Translations under genes and position numbers: made by a program
The notes under the pieces: generated by a model
The model's input: the letters and a program-made list of their open reading frames with translations, nothing else
Databases searched by the model: none
What the model was told of the DNA's origin: nothing
NCBI GenBank assembly: GCA_002699335.1
Contig: PACG01000105.1
Span: 2,714 to 13,490 of the forward strand
Source: Candidatus Poribacteria bacterium
GTDB lineage: Bacteria; Poribacteria; WGA-4E; UBA9662
Length of the DNA: 10,777 nt
Direction of reading: 5' to 3'
Part shown: piece after piece, positions 1 through 8,065 of the stretch
Layout: each line of letters opens with the position of its first letter
How positions within the stretch are numbered: the stretch's first letter is position 1

Positions 1-787
1 AAGTAAGGTCGGAAACGATCATTGCCTGAGTGTCGTTTTCAAAACCAAAGACCGCAAGTGCCTTGTCTTCTATCTGAGTCGAACGCTCCCAGCGATCGGT
101 CTCGCGTTCGACATTACCCATCATCCTCGTTGCGCTTTTGGCATCGACAAGAAGACACTGGTCATCTTCACATCGGACAACGGGGTCCCGCTGGCACGGC
201 GATATCAAGAACCTCCACGAGGCAGCAACCTTCCACTGAATGGCCGTGGTTACACCACATCGAAAGGTGGTTTTCGCATGCCCACGATCATGTGGTCGCC
301 GGGCACGATCCCGGCAGATTCCGTCTGCGATGAGCTCGCAACAACGATGGATATCCCGCCGACTTTTGCCCGTATGGCCGGAGGAAAGGGGGCCTCAAGA
401 CCACATCATCGATGACCACGACATCCGCTCCCTCATTCTTGACGATCCGGGTGCGACATCGCCCTGCGACGCCTTTTACTATTATTACATGGATCAGCTC
501 CAGGCTGTTCGAAGCGGTCCATGTAAACCGCTCCTTCCTCTGAAGAAACCTTTTCGTCATCCCCATTTCAGAAAGGGTGAGGGGGACAAGCCACTGTTGT
601 TCAATGTCGTGACGGATGTCGGCTCAAAGAGCGATGTCGCGGACGAGCATCAGGATATCGTCGAACGGCTGGCCAGACTTGCAGAAAAGGGCGTGAAGAT
701 CTCGGCGACCACGGACGCCGTGGAAAGAACCAACGTCACCGTGGGAAAGTTGATGAGCCTCAGCCACAGTTAATGGCATCACCTTAG
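1..787 (+). pseudogene. Arylsulfatase, C-terminal half, frameshifted
   Basis: Sulfatases hydrolyse sulfate esters, in this type of organism usually on algal or host polysaccharides, and are normally exported. Three frames must be joined. The frame from 143 gives IDKKTLVIFTSDNG, the C-terminal metal-binding DNG region, then GGFRMPTIMWSPGTIPA and CDELATTMD, both standard sulfatase blocks. At a run of five G (388-392) one G is in excess and the protein continues in the next frame with HIIDDHDIRSL, DAFYYYYMDQLQAVRSG and KPLLFNVVTDVG. Near 689-695 one base is missing, and the usual tail (EDLGDHGRRGKNQR) resumes, ending at TAG 785-787. Upstream of 143 the match is poor; PQVPCLLSES near 85 may correspond to the MPHVPLFVSE-like block, in yet another frame. 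The formylglycine site (C/S-x-P-x-R) would lie left of the window. The family call is firm; whether the indels are real or sequencing errors cannot be told here. Confidence 0.85.
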
Positions 788-1282
788 AATGCCTTTTGAG
801 AACGCCGCAGGGCCGTTTTGAATGCTTCCGCACCCCTGGCCTATTCTGTCCCTGAGGAGGCCTTTCAGTTTGAAGAGGAATTATTAATTGCCTGGTATCA
901 GTTTAGGTTTGCCACCCTCGACTAAAGACCACCACTGCATCAGGCTGGTAGCCTTCAACCTACATAAGCCCGGGCATACCTGACAATAAAGAGGAAATAT
1001 AAGAATCAGTGTATCTTTACGCTGATTTGGTAGTGCGGTTGTCGGGTTATCTGCTCTATTCTAGCGTGTTGGCAGGATTATCAACTATTGCACTGGTGAT
1101 ACTATAAAGTGATGCTGATTCGGACCATTCACCCACCACGCATCTTGCAGGCCACGCCTTCAGCCTTACCAGCCAACCGGCCTTTAGACTTCTAATAGTA
1201 GCGACAGGAAGAGTTGTGCCGCTTATTAGTGTTGCTAATCCAGTATTTGCTGCCAGTGCCTGCAGGTTCACTTTTATCCACT
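788..1282. other. Intergenic stretch without a supportable gene
   Basis: No frame here shows a recognisable protein. A 71-codon open frame lies on the minus strand (1056-1271), but its complementary strand is open over most of the same span and neither product matches a family I know. The stretch does contain one copy of the spaced repeat described at 871-900. Confidence 0.5.
871..900 (+). repeat. Spaced direct repeat, copy A
   Basis: TGAAGAGGAAT (871-881), ten unmatched bases, then CTGGTATCA (892-900). The same two blocks with the same ten-base gap occur at 4712-4741. Both copies are also preceded by CCTTTCAGT, directly adjacent here and 13 bases away in copy B. The blocks are conserved and the gap sequence is not, which suggests a site or a structured element rather than a recent duplication. 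The function is unknown. Confidence 0.5.
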
Positions 1283-1412
1283 TTATGCTTTTAACACGTG
1301 TGGTTCCCCAAAGATAACACTCTCAACTTCTTCGGAGATTACTTCATGTTCAACCTTCAGTTTCTCTATGAGCTGTATCTTCCAAATGACTTCTCTAAGC
1401 TTCAATTTTCAT
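1283..1412 (-). pseudogene. BrnT/DUF4258-like toxin, N-terminal fragment
   Basis: Reading leftwards, ATG at 1412-1410 starts MKIEA, and after a one-base shift the frame continues with REVIW, EKLKVEHEVISEEVE and VIFGEPHV, ending at TAA (1285-1283). This is the usual N-terminal block of small RelE-fold proteins annotated as BrnT or DUF4258 toxins, in which a helix with a KHxVSxEEVEEVLFGxPHV-type motif is followed by a beta-sheet core. The core with the catalytic residues is missing: the frame stops about 43 codons in, where family members run to roughly 90 residues. No antitoxin gene is visible beside it. It overlaps the 3' end of the hydrolase remnant by a few bases. The call rests on one motif recognised by eye. 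Confidence 0.45.
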
Positions 1413-2300
1413 TTGATATCTACTCTACAAACAAACTGAAAAGCGAATATTTTCATAGATTGTATGACAAAATGCAGTTTTACAAGCTTGCCCGTCAGTT
1501 TTGACACGTCGGAATTTCCCTGCCAGGTGACCGCCTTTTTCACCGAGTTACCGCGTATCGTGTCACACTGTTCAATTTTGTATCCCTCAATTGGTTCGTC
1601 GCTCTCCGACAGTATTCCTACCAACGCCCAACCCCCCGCGCTGCCGTCCATATTAAGTTCCAGACGCTTGCCATCGAAGGTTACAACGGGAACGGTAAAT
1701 TCGCCTCCTTCGTAGCCGGCGTCGGCCGGAATAAATTCATCGTGGCAAAGGCGAGCCAAAAAGATACCTGTAGCGATCGGGCTTTCAGTGCCTGGCGGTG
1801 GTCTCTTCCTATCCCTGCGTAGTAAATCCATATTTCGTCTTCGCCACCGACAGGAATCGACCACGGATTGGCAAAGACCATGCCAGATGTAGCAGAATCA
1901 TCTGGTCCAAGGCGTAGAAAAGGCTCGCGGTGGAGGGGCTGCCACCAGTTGACCCTGTTCCTACTGGTTGCCCAAGAAACATCAATGTTGGACGGAAAAG
2001 CATCTTCGCGCCAATGATAGTAAGCGGTTGTCAGTAGAATGTATGCGTTGGGTACTCCGGCGCATACATGCCACCGGGGTATTAAAATCGACGACTGGAC
2101 GCCACTCAGGCTCACCTCCGGGCATGGGCAACTGCTCATCAGCGCATAAAACTTCCGCAGCTTCCGTCCAATTCCGAAAATTATCGGAAGTCATCACATC
2201 TACAGAGCAGGTCCGTTGCCTACCTTTGGGGAATTCTTGACCCGGACAAAACCGACATAACCTGGCTCTGGTACCTTGAGACTGATTCCCCCCCCAAATC
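1409..2300 (-). pseudogene. GH32/43-like glycosidase, C-terminal remnant
   Basis: This is a remnant of a planctomycete-type secreted or cytosolic sugar hydrolase with a five-bladed beta-propeller and a C-terminal beta-sandwich. From the 5' side the recognisable blocks are EPGYVGFVRVK (about 2237-2270), MTSDNFRNWTE (ending near 2195), VVDFNTPVA, VPNAYILLTTAYYHW, NIDVSWATSRNRVNWWQP, DEIWIYYAG, HDEFIPADAGYEGGEF and KRLELNMDGSAGGWALV. The end is KIFAFQFV shortly before the stop at 1409. The frame changes at least three times: around 2205-2235, around 2061-2072, and around 1785-1800. An eight-C run (2288-2295) lies at the degenerate 5' end. Relatives are about 450-550 residues, so the N-terminal third, with part of the active site, is gone; the reductase gene abuts at 2337. 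Substrate cannot be inferred. Confidence 0.7.
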
Positions 2301-2336
2301 TGTACCGCACCACTGCTTCTTTACATTTGTGTTGAG

Positions 2337-3341
2337 TTATGCAACGGGACGTCCCGTTACTGGATACAGGGGATCATTGTAGCCTTTCCCCGTGTGTTCG
2401 CCCGGCGGTACGAGTTCATCGATTGCCGCTTCATCTTCTAGCGCAATGGTACAATCAAGACCACCGAGATTGTCCTCAAGCTGATCCATCGTGCGAGGGC
2501 CGATAATGACCGAAGTTATCAGCGGATTTGCCAATACCCAAGCCAACGAAAATTGGGTCAACGTCTTTCCGTGGGTTTCCGCCAACGGTTTGAGTTTCTG
2601 TGCTACTTCGTAACTCTCATCTCTCAGTTCAGCTTGTTGAATACGCCGATCATTACGTGCCGCCCGCGAACCGGGAGGTGGAGTCTGTCCGGTCAGGTAT
2701 TTCCCGGCTAGCACCCCACGTGCCAATGGGCTATAGGATACGACACCCACGCCGTGTTGCTGACAAAAAGGCAGAAGCTCAACTTCAATATCACGATTGA
2801 CAATGTTGTAGAGGGGTTGTACACAGACGAATCGCTCCAGATTCATGCGTTCACTCACCCCTAGAGCCTCGCAGATCCTCCAAGCATGAAAGTTTGAGCA
2901 GGCGATATAGCGGACTTTTCCCTGCCGAACACAATCGTCCAAGGCACGAAGCGATTCCTCAATGGGCGTTGTTGGATCTGGGCTGTGGAGGTAGTAGAGA
3001 TCGATCCGGTCTGTGTCAAGCCGTTTGAGATTTTCCTCCACTTGCGCCATAATATGATAGCGGCTTGTCCCGGATTGGTTCACGCCGTCTCCCATTGAGC
3101 CACGCACCTTTGTTGCGATAACGACGTCATCACGAACCGCACGAATCGCTTTTCCAATAATGCGCTCAGATTCTCCTTGATTATAGACGTTGGCAGTATC
3201 GAGGAAATTGATCCCCGCGTCAATTGCGCGCTGGATAATCCGAATGGAATCTGCCTCGTTTGTAGGACCGCCAAACATCATTGTGCCAAGACAGATTGGT
3301 GAAACTTTAACGCCCGAATGGCCAAGAGATCGGTACTCCAT
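2337..3341 (-). CDS. Aldo/keto reductase, intact
   Basis: This is a 334-residue NAD(P)H-dependent aldo/keto reductase of the AKR superfamily, a cytosolic TIM barrel that reduces aldehydes or ketones to alcohols. The catalytic tetrad is present: D48 and Y53 (INFLDTANVY), K78 (VVIATK) and H119 (DLYYLHS). IACSNFHAW (146-154), VVSYSPLARGVLAGK (200-214) and the cofactor-phosphate loop GPRTMDQLEDN (281-291) are typical. The length is normal and there is no lesion. The start is ATG at 3341-3339, with AGGGAGG (3356-3350) eight bases upstream. A plausible promoter lies at 3402-3430. It looks like a single-gene unit: the ATPase gene ends about 200 bases upstream and only a hydrolase remnant follows. 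It resembles the subgroup often found beside sugar-catabolic genes in planctomycete-like genomes, but its substrate is unknown. Confidence 0.95.
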   Translation of the reverse strand: MEYRSLGHSGVKVSPICLGTMMFGGPTNEADSIRIIQRAIDAGINFLDTANVYNQGESERIIGKAIRAVRDDVVIATKVRGSMGDGVNQSGTSRYHIMAQVEENLKRLDTDRIDLYYLHSPDPTTPIEESLRALDDCVRQGKVRYIACSNFHAWRICEALGVSERMNLERFVCVQPLYNIVNRDIEVELLPFCQQHGVGVVSYSPLARGVLAGKYLTGQTPPPGSRAARNDRRIQQAELRDESYEVAQKLKPLAETHGKTLTQFSLAWVLANPLITSVIIGPRTMDQLEDNLGGLDCTIALEDEAAIDELVPPGEHTGKGYNDPLYPVTGRPVA

Positions 3342-3349
3342 CTGATAAT

Positions 3350-3356
3350 CCTCCCT
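3350..3356 (-). promoter_or_regulatory. Shine-Dalgarno site of the aldo/keto reductase
   Basis: AGGGAGG on the minus strand, eight bases before the ATG at 3341, fixes the reductase start. Confidence 0.75.
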
Positions 3357-3401
3357 GAGATATGCGTTCTCTTCGCGTCTCGGTGAACGCAGGCAAAAAT
3401 T

Positions 3402-3430
3402 AGTGTACTTTTGAAAAGGAACATCGCCAA
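3402..3430 (-). promoter_or_regulatory. Possible sigma70-type promoter for the reductase
   Basis: On the minus strand TTGGCG (3430-3425) and TACACT (3407-3402) are separated by exactly 17 bases. Each hexamer matches four of six consensus positions. It would give a leader of about 55 bases before the reductase ATG. This is inferred from spacing and position only. Confidence 0.3.
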
Positions 3431-3547
3431 TAAGCGCATACGCTCAACTTCAAGGCGAGTTTCTAAGTAAGTCTAAATTGGTTCTTTCAACTTCCGAATT
3501 TCAGAAACTTCGTCCAGACGCCAATTCTGGAAGCTGATAGCTCAAAG

Positions 3548-4342
3548 CTATTTATGTTGTTTTTCCCATTCCAGGAAGCGGTTTCGCACCTCCTGAATAT
3601 CTGGAGAGAGTCCATTCAAACCTTCCTCCAGGAATGTCCGGCAAAGATTTTCGTAGGCCGTATCGCGTGGCGCCTGGGCCGATAGTCCCCGCTCGGGGGT
3701 GAATATGGATTCGTGCTTAGCGATCCCATCGGAATAGAACACTTCGCTGATAAAGCGCCGCGACGAAGAGTCCTTGATACGCCCGACAGAAGGATCGCCA
3801 CCTTCGATCCATATGAAGACGAAGAGATTGATCGCACGAAACTGATCTTCGGGAACATCGTTGGTGTCGACGATCTGGGAGCGAACTTCATCAATGTGAT
3901 TTGCGTGCATGTTGCTCACCAACATATGTCCCTGTTGCGAAAGGGCAAAAAAGTCACGCAGATCCTGCTGCCATAGGTAAGTCGGAACACGATGTTCGCT
4001 AACTTCATGAGATATAACACAACTGGGAACACTGCTTATCCCAGAAATCTCCTCCGGCAGGGCTATGACAAAAAGCCGGCTGCCAGGCGCGAAGCCGAGT
4101 AAGGCGCGCATAGTCGTCGTTTTGCCGATACCACCAGGGCCTGAACCTACGATAAACGAAGCCCCCTGCGAAACATGAGACATTAACCATGCCGCTAGTT
4201 CAAGGTTGACTGTGTCCAACTTGATAAGGTCCACTAAGGAGCGGGGGCGCTCTTGTTGCCTAGCAATCAATTCGGTCGGGATGTTTGCCCCCTGGAAACC
4301 CAAGGATTCATGAGAACCCACATCGTGCGATGTATCTTTCAT
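3548..4342 (-). CDS. VirB11/PilT-like P-loop ATPase, 264 residues
   Basis: This is a stand-alone ATPase related to the type II/IV secretion and pilus family. Walker A is GSGPGGIGKTTT (66-77, lysine 74). A short stretch then leads to LSQQGHMLVSNMHANHIDEV (134-153), which matches the GH...TLHAN His box. I see no clear Walker B or Asp box. At 264 residues it is smaller than VirB11 (about 330-340) and lacks the usual N-terminal domain. The start is ATG 4342-4340, preceded by GGAGGT (4352-4347) with a four-base gap. The open frame runs on to 4603, but those 87 extra codons lie over a decayed isomerase read in another frame, so I reject the longer form. No other secretion or pilus gene is nearby, so its partner and cargo are unknown; it may be a housekeeping relative. 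Confidence 0.7.
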   Translation of the reverse strand: MKDTSHDVGSHESLGFQGANIPTELIARQQERPRSLVDLIKLDTVNLELAAWLMSHVSQGASFIVGSGPGGIGKTTTMRALLGFAPGSRLFVIALPEEISGISSVPSCVISHEVSEHRVPTYLWQQDLRDFFALSQQGHMLVSNMHANHIDEVRSQIVDTNDVPEDQFRAINLFVFIWIEGGDPSVGRIKDSSSRRFISEVFYSDGIAKHESIFTPERGLSAQAPRDTAYENLCRTFLEEGLNGLSPDIQEVRNRFLEWEKQHK

Positions 4343-4346
4343 TTTT

Positions 4347-4352
4347 ACCTCC
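4347..4352 (-). promoter_or_regulatory. Shine-Dalgarno site deciding the ATPase start
   Basis: GGAGGT on the minus strand, four bases before the ATG at 4342. It supports a 264-residue product instead of the 351-residue open frame. Confidence 0.65.
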
Positions 4353-4376
4353 AGATTCAAACTGTCTGTATAGAGA

Positions 4377-4556
4377 TACGCCCGCCACCTCATAGGAGAG
4401 CGAAATTGGTCGTCGAGTTTCTTCAACTCTGCCTGGCGAAACTTTGAGACGACGACGTTCCCATTTCGATATCTCAGCAACCCACAACTCAATCCCATCA
4501 TAACCGATCTGTGCAGCGAGTTCAATCTTTTCCTGAATACCTGATCCGCAGTTGCT
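4377..4556 (-). pseudogene. Sugar-phosphate isomerase/epimerase, N-terminal remnant
   Basis: In a frame different from the ATPase frame, the minus strand reads GIQEKIELAAQIGYDGIELW then VAEI (from 4541), the classic first beta-alpha unit of xylose-isomerase-like TIM barrels (AP endonuclease family 2), where a helix is followed by a GYDGIEL strand. Further on, AELKKLDD appears in the ATPase frame, and EVAGV returns in the first frame (about 4391-4377), in the order expected for this family (a short helix, then a strand). The gene is therefore cut short after some 60 codons and frameshifted at least twice. An in-frame TAA at 4559-4557 precedes it, so its own start is lost or altered. The rest of the barrel (about 200 residues) is absent, since the ATPase gene begins immediately after. 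Confidence 0.65.
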
Positions 4557-4711
4557 TTAACAACCCCGTTGCTGACTTGCGGTTTTAGACCTGAAGTAGC
4601 CATTTAACCCTACCCAACAGACGAGTTTCTGAAACACAGGATTGTTAAAGGCCACTTTGTCGTATCCCAGAGCGTTATAGGGTACGCTCCCTTTCAGTCA
4701 GTGAATTAGAC

Positions 4712-4741
4712 TGAAGAGGAATATCCCTCGTGCTGGTATCA
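4712..4741 (+). repeat. Spaced direct repeat, copy B
   Basis: TGAAGAGGAAT (4712-4722), ten bases, CTGGTATCA (4733-4741), matching copy A at 871-900. Just upstream, TTCAGTC (4693-4699) and GACTGAA (4709-4715) form a perfect seven-base inverted repeat with a nine-base loop, and the right arm overlaps the first repeat block. Copy A lacks this hairpin. Confidence 0.5.
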
Positions 4742-4852
4742 TGTAACTATTTGCATACTTGGCAGTATTTATCACCTTCAATTAGAGTTTAAATTAAATC
4801 GTGAACAATAACTAAACTAGTAAAAACCAGATATTATTTTCTACTTCTGAGC

Positions 4853-6047
4853 TCAGAAATTGAACGGCGCGGTAGTGATTATCAGTTTGGCTTCTGTTTG
4901 CTCAGTCGTCAGATCCTCTCGTTTCCGTCTTTTGAAACCTCTTGTTCCACGAGTTAGGCTGGCCAGTTGGCTTGGTTCATCAACCTCGACCAACAAATAA
5001 CCATTCTCTTCTCTGCTTCTAGGAGATCAAATGGTCTATTGCGTCCAACTGCATCAGCATTTCTGCCCCAAAGGGACTGCTCCATTCAAAAACGATATCT
5101 AATAACTCATTAATGACCATAGCTTTATTAATACTTTCCATATTGATTTTTAAGTTATCAACCAATACGGTTTTCTGACCGTTGGCTAAGATGTACAGCA
5201 ATCTGACATGGCAGGGCTGGTTGCTTTTCAAGTAAACTGTCATTAACTCACCCTGGCTATATAATAACGCATCTTTATCTCGATCCGTCAGACCTCTAAT
5301 CTTAACTGGTTACTTTCAATCACTTGTTGAGCAAAGGCCGTCTGTTGGGCCATGGCCTGTTCAAAATTCTGCGGCTTGAGTGACTGACTTTCTGTTAGAA
5401 TCCGATGCTTGAACGCCACATTGGCACTGGCTTTAACTTCACCTGTTTGAAGTTGCCTGCACAGAGCCAGTACATTGATTTTCTCTCCTTGTTCCCAATA
5501 AGAACCATTTATAATGTATTCGGCCCCTACCGAAACAGCCATCTCCTTGGTGTATTGCACCGATCTGGCTTGGAATTGGCTTCCTAGTTGAATACTGTTT
5601 GCTAATTTGGATTCTAATAACTGTTTTAGATAACGGGATATTTGAGCGGTCAACCGTGTATCCTGATAGAAAAATGGCTGCACCAGGGTCTGTCTCCCCT
5701 CTGGGTCAAACGGTTGAACCAATTGAAACATAATCGCTCCAGCCACATCATCCAAACTATCCAGCGAGTGCAGAGCCAACTGTTGTATGTGGCCGTTAAT
5801 TTCGTTCTTGGTCGGTAAAAGGTGGCAGCTCTTCTAATTCTTGGTAGGCTAGATCGGCCAATGACTGTGTGGCAGAAACCGACAGTAGGATTGTCTGGCT
5901 TTCGGTCAATTTCTCAAATAAGGGCAAAGTCTGGCAGTAGTATCGAAGGGCCATTTGCTTCTGAGCTTTGTTGGTCTCAGCCAGTTGGATTATCTGTCTG
6001 ATTTTCGAGGTTAAAGTTTTCAGTTTTGCCTGGTAGAGCGGAGCCAA
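4853..6047 (-). pseudogene. FlgO/CsgG-like plus DUF4384 envelope protein, frameshifted
   Basis: The pieces join into one protein. The first (to about 5820) has a helical region including LYQAKLKTLTSKIRQIIQL and ALRYYCQTLPLFEKL. The second (about 5817-5288) carries LDSLDDVAGAIMFQLVQPFD and a FlgO/CsgG-like core (VQPFFYQDTRLTAQISRYLK, GAEYIINGSYW). The third gives ALLYSQGELMTVYLKSNQPC and LLYILANGQKTVLVDNLKI, then SPFGAEML, a textbook DUF4384 domain. The last (from about 5005) reads NGYLLVEVDEPSQL and TRGFKRRKRE, ending in AKLIITTAPFNF before TGA (4855-4853), the usual DUF4384 tail. Frameshifts fall near 5817-5822, near 5288-5300, and twice between about 5005 and 5035. Such proteins are exported or lipid-anchored in the envelope; the exact role is not known. 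The N-terminal signal is not clear: the frame stays open to the right, with a hydrophobic patch FLCCSAALVYIL near 6070-6105. Confidence 0.65.
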
Positions 6048-6074
6048 TTTATGCCTCAGAATGTAAACTAGTGC

Positions 6075-6173
6075 GGCACTGCAGCAGAGAAACGCATGTG
6101 GGACATGCTGGTCAACGCCATGAAGAATGCCAACTGTCCTGAAGAACAGGTTGAGCGTTTGGGGTTACAATAA
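6075..6173 (+). other. Short coding-like tail of unknown type
   Basis: After a TAG at 6069-6071 the plus frame stays open to TAA 6171-6173 and reads AAEKRMWDMLVNAMKNANCP then EEQVERLGLQ, a helix-rich protein tail. The only ATG candidates (6096 and 6105) leave 22-25 residues. It lies between two minus-strand pseudogenes and could be the C-terminal end of a lost gene. I do not recognise the family, and chance is possible. Confidence 0.2.
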
Positions 6174-6188
6174 TATAGTCCGTGTATC

Positions 6189-7880
6189 TCATTCGATTGC
6201 TTGTAGATATCCTCCCGAGTTCAGTATATACACCTTCCCGTTGTAAATGGCCGGCACCGACTCCTCTGTCTTGTTTCCCCATCCTGACCGCCCAGAGCAG
6301 ATCCGTCGTTCCATCTCCGTTCCCGTTGGCATCGACACAGAAAAAACAGGAGTTGACGGTCGACCCGAAGTAAACCCGACCATTATTCCCGACCACCGGA
6401 CCGGTTAGTCCTCCGCCTCCATCAAACGTCCAGAGCAACTCCCCATTGCCGGAATCAATGGCAAACACCTGAGCAGCGACCGGTATACCCCCAGGCCAAT
6501 ACTGTTCAAAGTAGAGATATAGACCTTCCCATCGTTGTAGACCGGAGTAACGTTGAAGATCTTCGACTCCAGCCCGGGTGTCCATATCACCTCTTTCGAC
6601 TCCGGATTGAGATATCGGAACGTCGATCCGCCCACCGGTAGAAAGATCATCCTCTCAGCGCTGATCGGCGAACCGTAATCAGATTCTCCATTCAGCTGAT
6701 ATTTCCAGACCAGTTCCCCACTCCGCTTATCGAACTTGTAGAGATAGTGGTCCCAGCCTCCGAAGAAGACGTGGTCCCCGATTACCAGCGGCTCGCTACA
6801 GGTGGAATGCTCAGTGCGATAACGCCAGACATATATGCCCCGACTCCGCATCCAGACAGTTCACATAGCCGTCGACACCGGGAATAAAGACCAAACCGTC
6901 CGATACCCATACCCAGCCGACATCCTGCTTCCATATCAGCTCTCCACTGAGAGCATCCAGACAGTTGATTTTGGCGACCACCCCGTCGACCGAAGCGACA
7001 TAGATGTAGCCTCCTCCCGCCACGGGCCGAGAACGTACTCAGTCTGATCTCTCACTCTGAAACAGAAGCTCTCCGGAAGAGGCATGCAGACAATACAGAC
7101 TCTTATCCGCACCATCGATAAAGAGTTTTCCCTCATGGGCCAGTGGGGCCGAAAACTACCTGAACTCCCAAGAGATCCGCTCACTGGAAGGCGGCCAGTA
7201 TCCACCGTCCGACTTCAGACAGTACAGATATCCCGCTCTCGTGCTGATGAAAATGTGCTTCTCTTCTAGCACCGGCTCTGCAAAAGTCGGCCCCCCGTTG
7301 AAACCCCACAGCTGCCCACCCGTAACCGCATCCTTACAGACGATCCGATTAAACGGCTGGCAGACGGGTGAAGTTCCCTCAATATCCTGCACCCCGAAGG
7401 AAACGATCAGGCACTTTTCACTCGCTGCAAATGGAGCTTGTCCTGCTCTATAGTCGACTTGCCCGGCGTAGATCTTCTCATCGATCTCTCCGGTTTTTTG
7501 TCGATGTAGACCACGTGCTTCGTATCTCCTCTGTTGCCCCGACTGCCCATCTCGCGCAGTAGAATGTAGCCTTCCAGAACAGCCGGCGTCGATGCCAGAT
7601 AGGAAACGCTATACAGCTGATCCCCCTTGATACGCGCCACCTGTCTGGTGACATCGAGCACCTGGCCGGTATCCAGCGCGAGCTTCCACATGATATTGCG
7701 CATCCCCGGCGGTGGAGATACATTGCCTCTCCATTGACCACAGGCTTTGACTCCTATGCCAGACCAACCGGAAACTTCCAGGCCGTCCGTCCGTGTATCG
7801 GCCCATCCGCTACGGAAAACCCGGTCCGCTGTTCGTTCCCCTTGTAATTCGGCCAATCCACCTCCTGCCCCTGAAAGGTT
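6189..7880 (-). pseudogene. PQQ-type beta-propeller repeat protein, broken
   Basis: This was a secreted protein of about 560 residues built of PQQ-like (BamB-type) propeller blades. The N-terminal part reads QEVDWPNYKGNEQRTGFS, and blade motifs recur: IMWKLALDTGQVLD, GQLWGFNGGPTFAEPVLEE, INCLDALSGELIWK, LYKFDKRSGELVWKYQ, FAIDSGNGELLWTFDGG. The end is VYILNSGGYLQAIE before TGA 6191-6189. Five one-base frameshifts fall at homopolymers: CCCC 7704-7707, T6 7494-7499, CCCC 6838-6841, C5 6488-6492, and TTTCCCC 6274-6280. Three in-frame stops also interrupt it: TAG 7756-7754, TAG 7158-7156, TGA 7041-7039. The signal peptide is missing because an IS5-type remnant begins at about 7880. The role may be sensing, adhesion or scaffolding; propellers of this kind often accompany sulfatases and DUF1501 genes, but no ligand can be inferred. 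Confidence 0.85.
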
Positions 7881-8065
7881 GGGATGATGTCAAAGAATTT
7901 AAAGGAGTCCCAAAAGGATGGATTGTTGCACCTACATTTGCAGGGCTTGATCGGTGTCATCGATGGAGTAAAGACAATGAATATTTGGTTGTCTCAAGTG
8001 AAAATATGATTTATATTGCCATGATACAACTCATGCTGAGGCGACTTGCCATCAACTCAACTTAG
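7878..8065 (+). mobile_element. IS5-family transposase, C-terminal remnant
   Basis: The plus frame reads DDVKEFKGVPKGWIVAPTF, then AGLDRCHRWSKDNEY, SSENMIYIAMIQLMLRRLA and a stop at 8063-8065. This lines up with the C-terminal end of IS5-family DDE transposases ([31 protein letters not shown], then SSEAMIYIAMIRLMLRRLA). The third catalytic acid, normally the glutamate of WIVERTF, is changed (WIVAPTF), so the protein would be inactive even if complete. Everything upstream, about four fifths of the gene, is absent. The remnant starts where the beta-propeller gene loses its signal peptide, so insertion and later deletion probably removed that gene's 5' end. Confidence 0.75.

Noticed and set aside
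1056..1271. 71-codon minus-strand open frame
   Set aside because: The opposite strand is also open over most of it, no family features are visible, and there is no ribosome binding site I trust.
1298..1504. 68-codon plus-strand open frame
   Set aside because: It starts with GTG, is AT-driven, and lies over the toxin fragment and hydrolase end, which read sensibly on the other strand.
3537..3551. Hairpin ATAGCT-CAA-AGCTAT at the ATPase stop, as a terminator
   Set aside because: The stem is only six base pairs, overlaps the stop codon, and is not followed by a T run in the direction of transcription.
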